Positions 35,686 through 47,919 of a DNA stretch of 64,000 bases are shown here, piece by piece. A program made the translations under genes and the position numbers. Each line of letters starts with the position of its first letter. Within the stretch, counting starts at the first letter, position 1. Location of the stretch: the NCBI RefSeq assembly GCF_000165425.1, contig NW_001799067.1, positions 440,867 through 504,866 of the forward strand, written 5' to 3'. The notes under the pieces are model-generated. The model saw only the letters and a list, made by a program, of their open reading frames with translations, was not told the origin of the DNA and ran no database searches. Source of the stretch: Paramecium tetraurelia. Lineage: Eukaryota > Ciliophora > Oligohymenophorea > Peniculida > Parameciidae.

Positions 35686-37531
35686 ATGACTAGCATTTAG
35701 TACCTAAGGCATTCTTCGGCAAAGAAACATTGACGAATACTACACGCAAGATCACATTGGATGGAATGGAGATTTAAATTCGGCAATCTCAATAGGAAAG
35801 GAGCAGAACCCCAGAGATCGCTATGAAAAGAGATGCCTCGCCCTTCGGTAGGAGAGATTTAACTCCGAAAAGAGAGAAAAAATGATCTATACTCATCTTT
35901 TCAGGTGGGGTTGTAGAAGTTATTTCAATATCTTTTTTAATGTAAATATCAAATCGACAAAATTTGTGTTTTCTTCAATGTCTGTGTATCGAGATGAAAG
36001 CATTTTGAAAGGACTTCTGCGGGGTAAAACTATAGAGTAAGGGGCAGAGTTACACTTATTCATATTGGTTGAATAGAATGTGAGGAAGATCATTCAAGTG
36101 AATATTAATATGATGGTTAGGAAGCAATTAAATATCAAAGACACTTCAGAAAGAAGTAACTCAATTCCTAGGATATTGAATTGGCTATCAAGGATCAAAA
36201 TTTGCTGAAGGTACTGTGACCCTAATCATTTTAGTCTGAGATCTATGGGTTTTAATATATGGATAGTATTAATTTATCCAAAAGAATGGACGAGTATGTG
36301 CTCAACGATCAAGTATAGAATCTCAATATTCAAGAGCTTGGATCTAAGAGATCTAATTTCGCATTAGATGAGGACAGTTAAAATCCCTCTCGGATTTCCC
36401 TCTCTTTCCATATTCAATGTAATGAAAGAATATTAGATGATCAATTCCCAGGAGACACAATCCATAAGTAAATTCCCTCTCAATTTATTTAAGTGCAATA
36501 CAAGGACATCATGTAAACAGAGTCATTCTAGAATGTGGAGAGCAAAAAGACTTTCAATATAATAAAGGACAATGTGATGAGTATCTTGACAGTTCATTAA
36601 TAATCCATCGTGAAAAATTTTAAGGATTTATTTGAAAAAGAAGTAATAAGTCTGAAATTCAATTTTTCTCAAGAGTTTGTTTAATGTAATTCGATGTTCT
36701 ATGGCTTCTAGTGCTCTCTGATTTGGAAAGCTACAAGGACGTGGCTCAGATAGTTCCATTTATTGTTCAATATTTATATAGTTAGTAGGATTAGGTTTAG
36801 CTGTTTTATTACAAGCATAGATGTGTGATAATTGAATGTTTGAATAGATTGATAATCAACAATTAGATAAATCTGGAATTTTAGGTATCTCCTCTACAAA
36901 TTATAAACAATAGTTGCATCAAATCCTGAAAATCTTAGTTAAATTTTTAACTGCTAAAATCATAGAAATCAACATCAAATCATAGATAGAACTTCAAATA
37001 AAGACAGCCAGATGTTTGAATTATTTGCTTGATAAATTTAATTTGAAATATTAAGCATTAAGGCAGAATATTGATAGAGTGATTCTGGAAAAGTTCGAAA
37101 GAGTCAAAAGCAAAATTGAATAGAAATGCTCTCACAAATCACTATTAAAGGCGTATTCGATAGTTCAATACTTTATTGAGCAAAATGTGAGTGTTCAACA
37201 TCTGAAATTCATTGAACAAATGAGTGAATTGATAAGAAAGATGGAGCAAGGAAGAAAATCGATCACAGAATTGAATCCCGATTTTGACCACATTGCTGGA
37301 CTAATATGTTTATCCTTAGGAGTATTTATTCATTTGAAATGATAGACTATTTTGATCAAAATAATTAATGGATTGGAATATCTGTAGCCCAATTATGAAA
37401 ATCAATTTTATCATATTATCAATAATACAAGATAGTTGATGTAAGAAATGGGATTATATGAAATGCTTATAATGCAATATATGAAACGCTTATAATGCAA
37501 TAGTATGTTTTAGGAGCATATGATTTTATGA
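35686..37531 (+). CDS. Uncharacterised multi-intron gene
   Basis: Seven introns (25, 28, 28, 24, 20, 29, 24 nt) give an exact 555 codons plus stop, which supports the model. It starts MTSIQNIDEYYTQDHIGWNG if the ATG at 35686 is right. A polar, charged N-terminal part with a few Cys/His (DFCGVKLQSKGQKCEEDHSS) is followed by segments with acidic/hydrophobic mix and then a helical C-terminal half (LHQILKILVKFLTAKIIEIN, RVILEKFERVKSKIEQ). No family recognised. The N-terminal boundary is uncertain because the frame is open upstream without an ATG. Confidence 0.6.
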
Positions 37532-37589
37532 TTATTATATACCTTAATTTTATTTGAACACCAGTATTTAATAATTTAAATTAAATTCA

Positions 37590-38387
37590 ATGTCAAGGAG
37601 ATACGACTAAAAGACTAATACCTTCACTCCAGATGGCAGATTAAAATAGGTGGAATATGCCATTGAGGCAATTAATTAAACGGGATCCGCACTTGGAGTC
37701 TTAACTAACGATGGCATGATTTTAGCTACTGAAAAATAAGAAGTATCTCATTTACTAGAACATTCAAAACATTCTGAAAAAATCTATCCAATTGATCGAC
37801 ACATATTTTCAGTTGTCTCAGGTCACACTGCTGATGCAAATATTTTAATTAATTATGCCAGAGAAGCTGCTGCCAATCATAGGTATATTATTAATCAAAT
37901 CATAGATATTAGTTTTAAGATAACATTGGTTTAGAATAATTGATCATAAACATATGTGATTATAAGCAGAATAAAACCTAAGTGGGAGGACAAAGACCAT
38001 TTGGAACAGCATTCTTATTCGCAGGCTATGATAAGGAAAATGGTTTTCAATTATTCAGTACTGATCCATCAGGTAATTATGCAGGTTGGAAAGCAACAGC
38101 TATAGGAAAAAATAACTTAGCAGCCAATAGCTACTTAAAATAGGATTACAAAGATAATTTAACCTTAGAATAAGTAAGATCATCTTAGAATTTATTAGGG
38201 ATTGGATATTGCTATTAAAGCACTCGTGAAAACTATGGATACATCATCTCCTCAGCCTTCTAAAATTGAGATTGTCGTTATCAGCAAACTAGGAAAAGAA
38301 GTTAAGAGTAAAACCTATAATGAAAAAGAGGTTTTGAGTTTGCTTTAAAAAAATGGTTTTAGTAATGAATAAATGCAACAGGAATGA
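37590..38387 (+). CDS. PSMA4: 20S proteasome alpha-3 subunit (PSMA4 type)
   Basis: Two introns (23 and 25 nt) give 249 residues. It begins [20 protein letters not shown], followed by [18 protein letters not shown], the proteasome alpha signature. Further family features: [37 protein letters not shown] and [18 protein letters not shown]. The MSRRYD start and GGxRPFG are typical of the alpha-3 subunit. Outer-ring subunit of the 20S core, not catalytic. Convergent with the capping protein gene, 53 bp between stops. Confidence 0.95.
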
Positions 38388-38440
38388 TATATCCTTCAAA
38401 AAGGAAACATTAATTTGTTCATTAAATATTTATTATATTT

Positions 38441-39370
38441 TCATTATTTCAAATTTGCTACTAATTTGTGAACATTTTCATTCCAATTCATCTTTGTACC
38501 TGTTATTGGTAGAGGTCTTCTCATAGCTTTAAAGAAAAAGTCAGGCATAGAATTATATAAATTATCCATTCCTGCTAATTGCTTGTTTTCTAATTTAGCG
38601 ATTGTGTGAACAATCTATTTAGCACTTTCACTAGCTGTTGACAAGTCTACATTGATTCCTTCTGAAAAGGCATTTACATTTTTTAATTGCACATTACCAT
38701 CTTCATAATAGTGTGCTTACACTTTCAAATCACCTTTCAATTATGTTTTTGTTAATTCCCAAGTTGAGATCCAACTTCCGCAGCTAAAATATAATGGATT
38801 AATTTTACAAAAAGTTTGGCAAATTGATTGTTTTTGCAGTAATTCCTATGTAGAATGTGTAATCGGAAGCATCACCTTGATACATAACTAATTAAATGCA
38901 TTTTAAGTGTACCATAAGCTCCACAAACCTTCTCATTAAATTGTTAACTCAAGTAGAGATTTAATTGCTATTCAAGTGCATCTCTCAGTACGTTTAGTTC
39001 TGGATCTGATGGTAATTCCACTTAAGATCTGGATATTATTTCTAATTTTTCATGATCCACTTAAATTGTCTCATTGTTTTTCTAATCTACATAAAAGTCT
39101 TCCTAAGAATTCAGTACACTCGTAAGGATCTAAGTGATAAATATAGACTATTACTTGAGTGTTTTAGCCTTTAATCAAAGCCAAATGCTCCTCGTTATGA
39201 TCCCTCAATGCTTATAGCATAATAGCATGCTATGGATTAATATTCCCAATGATTTTGCACAAATCCTTAATCACTAAATTAGCTTATCCGAAAGGAGTAT
39301 TTTTGACAATGTACTTCACCACTTTCTCGTGTTAGTCATGTTCTGTGACTTCTCCCTCCCCTTAATTCAT
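38441..39370 (-). CDS. F-actin capping protein alpha subunit
   Basis: Caps barbed ends of actin filaments as a heterodimer with the beta subunit; also part of dynactin in many eukaryotes. Starts MNQGEGEVTEHDQHEKVVKY at 39368-39370, giving an amphipathic N-terminal helix bundle. The C-terminal region is diagnostic: AHYYEDGNVQLKNVN, then FKAMRRPLPITGTKMNWNEN, which matches the CapZ-alpha ending with its final tentacle helix. Several short introns are present. Length about 290 residues fits the family. Confidence 0.88.
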
Positions 39371-39424
39371 TATATATCTTTTATAAATTAATATATAATC
39401 ATCTTAATAACATCATAAAAATAT

Positions 39425-39553
39425 TCATTCTGTAAATGAGGTTGTTGTGTTGTATCTGTGTAGGTGTTCAATTCCTTCGAACATTCTACTAAGAGAAACA
39501 CATTTACTATTAGAGATCAATGCTAACTGACTACTATAGAAATAACCAATCAT
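39425..39553 (-). CDS. Tiny open frame, possible exon
   Basis: A 42-residue frame, MIGYFYSSQLALISNSKCVS followed by LSRMFEGIEHLHRYNTTT and a stop at 39425-39427, is protein-like but has no recognised family. It lies between the capping-protein start and the PIBF1 stop on the same strand. It could be the last exon of a longer gene whose upstream exon I cannot see, a microprotein, or chance. Confidence 0.3.
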   Translation of the reverse strand: MIGYFYSSQLALISNSKCVSLSRMFEGIEHLHRYNTTTSFTE

Positions 39554-39649
39554 CGCTTTATCTCTCACACGCAATTAATAAAAAGTTAATATTAATATTT
39601 AATATTTAATAATTATTATCTTCTTAATTAGTAAGTGCTAAATATGATG

Positions 39650-42037
39650 TCACCTCTTCTGCTTTTGCTTGAGTTTTGAATACCAAGATGGCCCTTCTTA
39701 CTCTTTTTATTTTTATTGATTATTTTGAGCAACATCTAAAAATAAATCCAATTTCTTACTCTTTTTCTACATAGCACTTTAAGGATCAATATATGTTTTT
39801 GTATTTAATGCTTCCGACATCTCGTTTATGGCACTCCTCAAATTTTGTCTCATATCATTTTAACTACCAGTGGCAATCCCTATTAAAATATTCTAAATAT
39901 TCTGCAAATTCTATCTTTTAATCCTCAATCTTTATAGATCTTCCTCTGCCCTCATGAATCTCTATTCAATTTATAAATTACTATTACATTAGCAATATCA
40001 TCATTTTCAGCCTTTAAAATCTAATAATCCTAATCATATTTTTTTAGCAATGACTTATATTTTAAGATCTCTCGGTCTCTCTCTTCAATATGGGCAACTA
40101 AATAGGAATGACTAATCATTATATATAAACTATTTACGGTTGATGTGTTTTATCAAGTACATCTCTCTACAATTTGGTCTCCTCTTATAATTTCTCAATT
40201 TCTTATTGCTTCTCTCTTAATTTTATTTGTAACTCTTCTGATTCTCTTTACTTTGCTTGCAGTCTTTAAGCCAAATTTAAAGCCTGTTGAATTCTCCTTT
40301 TAGAAGAAGTAGGCACAGTGCCCATAAATCCCAATAATGGATTCATAGCATCATATTCATTACCTGCTGATTTCATAATAGCATCATCAATTTCTCTTTC
40401 AATTCCTTCATAATTTTTGAGTTGTTCTTTTGCAACTTGTAATTGAGCATTTATGCCGCTCATCTGTTCCTTTGCCTCTACTTAACATTTATAATACTCT
40501 GCCTTTAAAACATTTATTTTTTCCCTTAGCATCTCATTCTCATATTTCATAGCCTTGAGATTGGCCAAAGTATCCTCATAGATATTCTAAACTCTATCCA
40601 ACTCCTCCACCTTTAACCTCAATTGAATTCTCTATTCAGATAAATCTCCATCTATTTTTCTTTATAAATTTCTATAATCAATTAATAAATGATCATATAA
40701 TATTGACTTTTCCTTCACTTACCCTTCTAGATTATCTTTTCTAAGTTAAATTTCTTCCTTTGCATCCTTCAAGAATTTTATCTAAGTTTCATAAATATCA
40801 ACTAAATTCTATTTGGCAATTTCCAATTCATGATGATGCTTTTCTTTAAGATCTGCAATTTCCGAGTAAATTCTTTTTTCATAAGCCTGAGTCTAATCAG
40901 TTTTAGAATTGAGCAATTAGAATAGATATTCTTAGGCTTAGTTTTTTGCTTCCAAATATTCCTTCTCTGTTCTATCCAATTTGTCCTCCAATCTCTTAAC
41001 CTTCTCCAATAGCTATATGTTCTCCTTAGTTAAATACTCCTTGTCTTATTATAAAAGATCTCCCTTTCTCTTGGCATCATCCTATGCCTTATATTGATCT
41101 CTTGCCTTATCCCCTGCTTGATTATTTTGATAGAAACCAGCCTTTTCTTCCAATAAAAACTTCTCTTATTCCAATCTCTTATAATCCCTGCTCAACTCAT
41201 CAAATCTCGCACCCTTCTCTCTTAAAAGGGCTAACTCTTCTTAAGACTTAATTAGTTCTAACTCCAAAGCTTTCCTAGCATTATCATAGTTTAATTTGTG
41301 TCTTCTGATATCCTCTTCTCTATCTACCATCATCTTTTATCCATGTTCCAAATCATTCAATAAGAATTAGTGTTTCTCTGTAATCTATCTAAGTTCTTCT
41401 CTCAAAGCCAATATCTCCTTTTTCTAAAATTCCCCTTCCTTTTTAAATGGATACACAATCTCCCAAACCTAAACCAGCACCCAATCTTAGATGGGCATCT
41501 CCTTCTCATTCATATCTCTCAATCTCAAATAAACAACCTCTGGAACTAACCCAGCTAACATGTCTCTGACTTATGCCAAAGCCTCCCTTATTCCTGGCAA
41601 TTGAGATTCTTAATATATCATCTTAGACTTAAGTTGTTTGATTTCACTTAAAAGCTTATCAGTTTCAATTCTATGATTAGCAAAAATCCTTTGTCTATCA
41701 GCATCGTTAGCTGCTTGAATCCGCTTTATTTCTGCATTTAGAAATGCTATTTATTTCTCTTGCATGCCCACTACAGAAGAATAATTCTATTATTGAATCA
41801 ATTATAATACATTTTTCATATTGACTGTGTCGTGAGTATCCCCTCCTCTATTATGTCTCTTCTATTAAAAATTCTCAATATCAGCTATGGATACAGAATC
41901 TCTCATGCTATCTGATTCACTGTCGCTCATAATCACTTAGCCTTGTTCGAATTGCCTAATATCTTCCTCAGAAAATGTAGTTGGGTCAATATTCATTGAT
42001 TTCATCAGTTTTATGAAATCTCTCCTCTTCAAGCTCA
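39650..42037 (-). CDS. PIBF1: PIBF1/CEP90 orthologue, centriolar coiled-coil protein
   Basis: Introns at 40112..40137 and 39962..39987 (26 nt each) give 778 codons including the stop. Most of the protein is coiled coil. Recognition rests on the C-terminal third: YEGIEREIDDAIMKSAG, then VPTSSKRRIQQALNLAQRLQ, LDKTHQP-HSYLVAHIEERDREI, and the last residues EGPSWYSKLKQKQKR, which parallel the human protein (VPTTAKRRLKQSVHLARR, QQPYRYLIESVRQRDSKI, EAPEWSKKQK). The protein acts at centriolar satellites and distal appendages for basal-body docking. The first of the two introns contains a TGA overlapping an ATG, which without splicing would make this look like two genes. Confidence 0.88.
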
Positions 42038-42428
42038 TTTATCAGTTAATTATTTCAAATTTCGTTTTCTAGTTATAATATTCATAGATTAATTATGTCA
42101 ATCCCAACAACACTCTCCATTGATATGGTTCTAATGACAATATCGTTCAATAGTTATTTAATTAAATTCATAACCTTCCAAATATCCAAAAAATAATATA
42201 GATTTCTAAATAAAGACCAATTAAATTATTTATTATAATATTATAAATTTGTTTTTGTAATTGCAAGTTGCCCATATATTTCATAGTTGAATTTTATTTT
42301 CCAAATATCAATCTATTAAAACTGATGCAAGCACCTGTAAACCATAGCCAAAACTTAATTATGATTGTAAAGTGTAATTATTATAAGTAATATGAAAAAT
42401 TCAAATATTAACAATATAATTAAAAATA
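42038..42428. other. Intergenic between divergent coiled-coil genes
   Basis: About 390 bp, AT-rich. A short minus-strand frame near 42120 (MESVVGIDIINL) stops quickly and I do not call it. No repeats or RNA folds noticed. Confidence 0.45.
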
Positions 42429-45108
42429 ATGTCTTAAACAAGAACAAGTTCCAAACACAAAAGAAAAAGTGAAACTCGTTTTCAATAACAAATTAATAGT
42501 CTCTTAAAAAATGTAAGTCATCCACCTTCCCCGCTCTCTAAACAGTGGATTAAGGATCGAGAGGGAGAATAAAAAAGTTTGTTTGAGGAAGCCAAATAAT
42601 GCGAATTTAATCATAAAAACCAAACACTAACATAGTTAACAGATATTGGAAAGAAATTATCCAGAATGAAAAAGAAGTTTAGAACTTTCATTACTGATGA
42701 TAATCGAAAAACACCAGTTTCAGAGAATAAAAGCAGAAAATCCACGAAGTCAAAGAAAAGTTAAAGTAAAAAGGGGAAGAGTTCACGTAGTCAATCAAAA
42801 ACCTAATTAAAAAGTCTAGAACAAAGCAGAAGCAAATCATCAAAAAAATTGAAAAAGTCTTTAAAGTCATCAAACCTTTAAAACACTCCAAAACTTATTC
42901 AGAAAACCTTTGAGACTAAACTTGGAAGTTTCTCTAAGGAAATACAACAATAAAGAGATAGTTCAAGACGTAATGTGAGAATCTAAGACTCAAGAAATTC
43001 AAAGAATACTGTTGGTAGAACTTCAAGGTAATTTTTGTAATTTATTAAAGTTCTTCTCGTAAAGTTGGTTCTTCAAAAAAAAAAATAAAAAATCAACGAA
43101 TTGAGTCTCCTTATGAAGAATCAAGTTCTTTTACAGATTCTAGCGATACAAAAGAAATTATGAAATTAAAAATGAATCCTTCTACTGCATAATCTAGATA
43201 TGAGGTATTTATGGACAATGACAAAAACATAAAAGAATTTGAAACAGGATAATTTAATAAAGAAGAGAATCACTTATTAACAGCTAAACTGGAATCTGTC
43301 ACAAAAGAAAAACTATTAAAAGAATATAGGATTTTGTACTACAGAAGTAAGGAAGTGAAAAATTTACTTACGGAGTATTATGAACAAAATTTACGTTTGA
43401 CTTAAGAAATCAATGAATTACAATAAATCATTTAAGATAAACAACTTGAAAATAAATAAGCCAGAAAAGAAGTAAAATCTCTAACAAAAGAAATGAAAAT
43501 TATGCAATCAGAATACAGCACTAAATTAGATCAATTGGGAAAATCTTACTAATAGTAAGAAATGAATAGTGTCCCATTAAACAATTTTGAAAGATTATAA
43601 TAAGAAAATGAAAAAGTTCTAATTGAAAATGAAATGTTAAGGAAAGATTATAAAGCTATTTGTCTTAAAATTCAGCAATTAGAAAATGGAGTCTATTTAA
43701 AGAGATAGTATGAAATACCAGAGTAAGAGATTTCCTAAAGATTTCAAAGGGAATTAGAGTCAGTCAAAGATTAAACAGATAGGATAAAAGAAGAAAATAT
43801 GAAATTGAAATTTCAATTAGATAGAGAATAGATTTCTAATAGAGAACTATCATAGTAAATCTAATAAAAGAAAAATGAGCTTGATGGAAATACGGAACAA
43901 AAGTAATATGAAATATAATCGTTGAAATCTCATTTATAAACGGCTAATACAAAAATTTAGAAACTAGAATTACAATTAACTTAAATGAAGTACCAATTGA
44001 ATTCAGAATAGGAATAATCATTTTAAATTCGTGAAAAAATCCTTCGATAAGAAGAGGAGTTAAGAATATCTAACCTGAAAATAGAAAACAGAGAAAAAGA
44101 AATAAATGAATAAAGATCAAAAGAATTGATTTTAAAGAAAAAGATATTAGATTTAGAATCTAAAATTTAAAATCAAACACAATTGCCTTAATAAAATTTC
44201 GAACCGATCATTACATTCAATAAACCAAAAAATTCTGAATCAAGTATATTAAATTGTGATTAAATTAGTTATTAATAAGGAATTATAAGTTGAGCGGTAG
44301 ATATTAGCAAAAACATAGGAGTAATTATTAAGTATTTAAGGAGAAAATGATCAATTAAAACGAAATCTTAAATAAATTGAGTTCGAATTATAATTTGAAA
44401 GGCAATAGAATGAATAAATCAAATTAAAATTCTCTTAATTGTAATAGGAAAAGGAATTTACATTTAAAAGAGCCTAAAAACAATTTGAAGAAACTGAAAG
44501 CAATCGTTTTAAGGAATTCTAATTTACTGAATAACAATATAAAAATCAAGAAAACTAATTATTATCTGCATAATAAAGAATAAGTGAATTGGAAAATGAA
44601 CTTAGAACATATCATAATAAGGAGTAAGAATATAAAGATTTGATAAATGATCAATAGATTTAAATCGAAAAATAATAATTAAAATTAGAGTAAAATTCAA
44701 CAAATTTAAGTGAACTTTCAAATTAGCTTAAAACAGTTGAAAATGCAAATAAAATATTGGATGAAAATAATAGACAATTAAAAATACAAACATAATAATT
44801 AATAAAAGATTTAGAACAAACTGATAAGTAAAAGGATAATTACAAAAATAAATACCTTAATAATGTGTACGAAAACAAAAAAATATTGGATTAATATCAT
44901 GAAGTAATTGTAATCTAATATTTAGAAAGAAAATAATCTGAAACAGACATATACAAATGAGTTGGAAAAAGTGAAATGTTAAAAGGAGTAATTAGAAAAA
45001 GTGAAGAATCAAGAGGAATCTTAGCGATAATAAAAAGATAAAAAGCTAAAAGTTATAAGTGAACTATAGCAAATGATAAAAGGACATAAAATGGCTTTTG
45101 ACAAATGA
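42429..45108 (+). CDS. Large coiled-coil protein with basic Ser-rich N-terminus
   Basis: Three introns (23, 19 and 22 nt) give 871 residues. The first 250 residues are very basic and Ser/Lys-rich (KSRKSTKSKKSQSKKGKSSR and RSQSKTQLKSLEQSRSKSSK), resembling microtubule- or nucleic-acid-binding tails. From about residue 290 to the end the chain is continuous coiled coil. No motor or other globular domain. A possible 33-nt intron at 42513..42545 is a multiple of three and stop-free, so it may be coding (it reads VSHPPSPLSKQ). A basal-body or cytoskeletal role is plausible given the adjacent PIBF1 gene, but is only inference. Confidence 0.78.
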
Positions 45109-45162
45109 AAATTAAATTCACTATTAAATTAAGCATTAAAATCTTAATAAATTTATAATGTT

Positions 45163-45884
45163 TCAAGGTTTATGCAAGCCTTTTTTACAACCAGGATTGC
45201 AATCTCTACATTAATTACAGCAGGTAAAGTATTCATCCCCTCCGCATGTTCTACAGGAAAAATATTTGAGTTTGCCTGGATGAAATACGCATGTCTCAAA
45301 TAAAATTTTTAATTACTTCCTCATTAAATCCTTCTTTTAAAGTTACGTTGCAACGAACACAATTCCAAAAAGCACCTGATTGTCTAAGAAGTTTAGATGT
45401 TTCTTCAATTTCTTATAATAGTCCTTAGAGCTGAATTATTGACGTTTCATCGTTCTGAATGGTTTTTACTAGGTCTTCACCCTATTGTTTTTTATGAATG
45501 GGGAAAGTCTGGATTTCTTTATAGGCAGGATTGGTGGAAATATCTATTTCAAAGGATTGATCTTTGCCACTAATTAAATCAATTAATAATGTTAGTTATT
45601 TAAGAAGAGAAGTTTTTTCTTTCTAATAGAATTCCCATTCATCATTTTCCCTTCTCAATAGCCGTTCTTCCCTTTCGAAAGTTTAAATTTTTAAATTAAC
45701 TTGATGCATTTTATCAGAAACTATAGAAAACATTTTCTTTAATTCTTGTTATTCAAACTAAGTGATCTCTTTGATTATTATAATAAATACCTAATGTCTA
45801 TTCACATTTTTAGATTATCTTATTTACAGGTAGTATTTCTTCTCTCTGATCCTTTGGCTTGCTTTTACTTTTTTCCTACTTCAT
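45163..45884 (-). CDS. Coiled-coil protein with C-terminal multi-Cys zinc module
   Basis: Two 22-nt introns give 225 residues. After MKQEKSKSKPKDQREEILP the N-terminal two thirds are helical (LLRRENDEWEFYQKEKTSLL). The end holds a dense Cys cluster: FWNCVRCNV, TCVFHPGKLKYFSCRTCGG, DEYFTCCNQCRDCNPGCKKG. At least twelve Cys plus a His suggest two or three zinc sites. I do not recognise a named family. The stop is 55 bp from the stop of the convergent coiled-coil gene. Confidence 0.7.
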
Positions 45885-45952
45885 TTAATTTTTGTTTATG
45901 AAAAATGATGAATAATTTATCAATTAATTTATATAAAAAATACACAAATTGA

Positions 45953-47919
45953 ATGAAATCCTCGGATCACTAACAATAAAATTCAGTTGGTTGGCTTTTA
46001 AATTTGGTTGGAAAATTTTCTCCAAAAGATTTGGAAAAATCAAATCTAAAGGAAATTGGAGAAGAATATATGAAAAAGATCTTACTCTATCCTCAACTGT
46101 AATCAGGGAATGTTTTTAGTTACAACTAATAAAAATAAGAATTCTCCGAAAAACTATTTCATATATACCCTAATATTCTAATATGTCAACATGACAAAAT
46201 TCATACTCATTTAATATTGAGTAATTGCAGTATTTAAAAAGAGTTAATCTAATACAAAGAAGCAAAAACCTATGGATTAATTATATCTAATAATTTAGGG
46301 AACACATATCTATTCTTTTCTTAATTCATTCAGTATCGAAACTGGTATAAATTGATGAAACAATATTGTAAATTGAATGACTTTTTTGGGAAGTACAAAT
46401 TAACAGATAGAATGCTGCCTGGAATATATCAATGCTATAAGAAATCCGTAATAATTGATTATCAATTTAGAATAATGCCTAATTCACAGTTCAAATATAC
46501 AAGATGGAAGACTTTGAATAATGGCCTGAGATAGAGGAGGTGGTTCATAATGAAATACAAATGCTACGTTCGATTAAGCATTCAAATTTGTTGCAACTAA
46601 GAAGAGTGTACGAAGATGACTCATATTTATTCATCCTCTATGAGCATTTCAAAGGAGAGTCCCTCTATAATTTAATATTAACAAATCCGTTACACGAAGT
46701 TCAAATAGCTTCAGTAATTAGCTTATCTATTAAATTAGATCGTTTATCAAATCTTGCAACTGCTTAAATTTTTGGATAAACATCAATTTTATCATGGAAA
46801 TCTCAATCCTCTAAACATAATTATTAACTCCAATAATTAACTCCTTTAGATCTTTTTGATAAACTTATCTTTCAAAGTATTGATTGTTTTGGTATCAATA
46901 GCAATACAGAATAAATGATAAATTAGACTGGATTTTGAATAGATAGATTGAAGGATTTATAGCACCTGAGTTTTATAATGGAGTACCCCCAAACATTACT
47001 TCTGATTTGTATAGTTTAGGAGTCCTGCTTTATTTCATGACATTTCCAACACAGTTGCCAAGTGAGAAACATTTTGATAAATATGAAATCGATACAACTA
47101 AAATTTAGAGATTATTGTAAAAGAAATTGTCTTAAATCCCTAATGATGCAACCTCCCCACTTGATAAATCAATAGAGAAGAACATCAGTTTAAGCGAATT
47201 AGATTTATTATCCAAATTGCTAGAAACCATTCCTAGTATTTATTTCTTAAATGATAGAGCAAAGAATCACAATATCTGACGGTATGAAACATCATTGGTT
47301 TGTGAATATTAAGAGCAAGATTAAATAGCTGAATGTTGTGAAAAAGAAAAAGGTAGAATTGCCTTCATTAAGAACAATTATAGAATTAAGATCCTAAAGT
47401 GAACTGGACCTTAAGGTTTAATCTTAACTATCCAATAACAGAAGACAGTCAAGATTAGCTCCAATCTAGGTTGATGATTTTGATGTAGGTAATCTAGGAA
47501 TGTATTAAAGTTAGTACCTGATGAAGGGCATCCTTTAGAGTAGGTTGCTGATCTAGATTTTTGTTAATTGCTAAGAAGCAGTACTTAATTAAGAAAAATG
47601 TAAACCTTAAGCAACAAATCCATTGGTTGATTTAATTCGAATGTATGATTTATAAAAATATATATATAAGATCTCAAATTATCAGCTTTTTCAAAATATG
47701 ATTTTCTTATCATACATACATATTAATAAGGATGAGTTCATCATCTTTGCTGTCACATAACACACAAATAAAGCCTTATTTGGAACTAAAGAACTTCCAG
47801 ATTATGGTCTAAAGAGTTTAAACTTATATTTACTTTTAGAAAAAAAAGTTATTTATTCTTAAATAATCCAGAATTATCCTAAACGGTATTAAAATCTTCA
47901 AATCATTCAATAAATTTGA
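45953..47919 (+). CDS. Pseudokinase with N-terminal extension
   Basis: Four introns (23, 25, 25, 22 nt) give 623 residues. An N-terminal region of about 130 residues (HIYPNILICQHDKIHTHLIL, YLFFSQFIQYRNWYKLMK) could be a PH-like domain. The kinase fold starts at DFFGKYKLTDRMLPGIYQCY. The beta3 position reads VQIY, with no Lys. EIQMLRSIKHSNLLQLRRVY follows. The catalytic loop reads FYHGNLNPLNIII, with Asn for the catalytic Asp, and no DFG is found at the expected place. GFIAPEFYNG and SDLYSLGVLLYF are kept, and PKQRITISDGMKHHWF closes the C-lobe. Three catalytic residues are lost, so it is probably inactive. The C-terminal end may extend further right. Confidence 0.8.
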
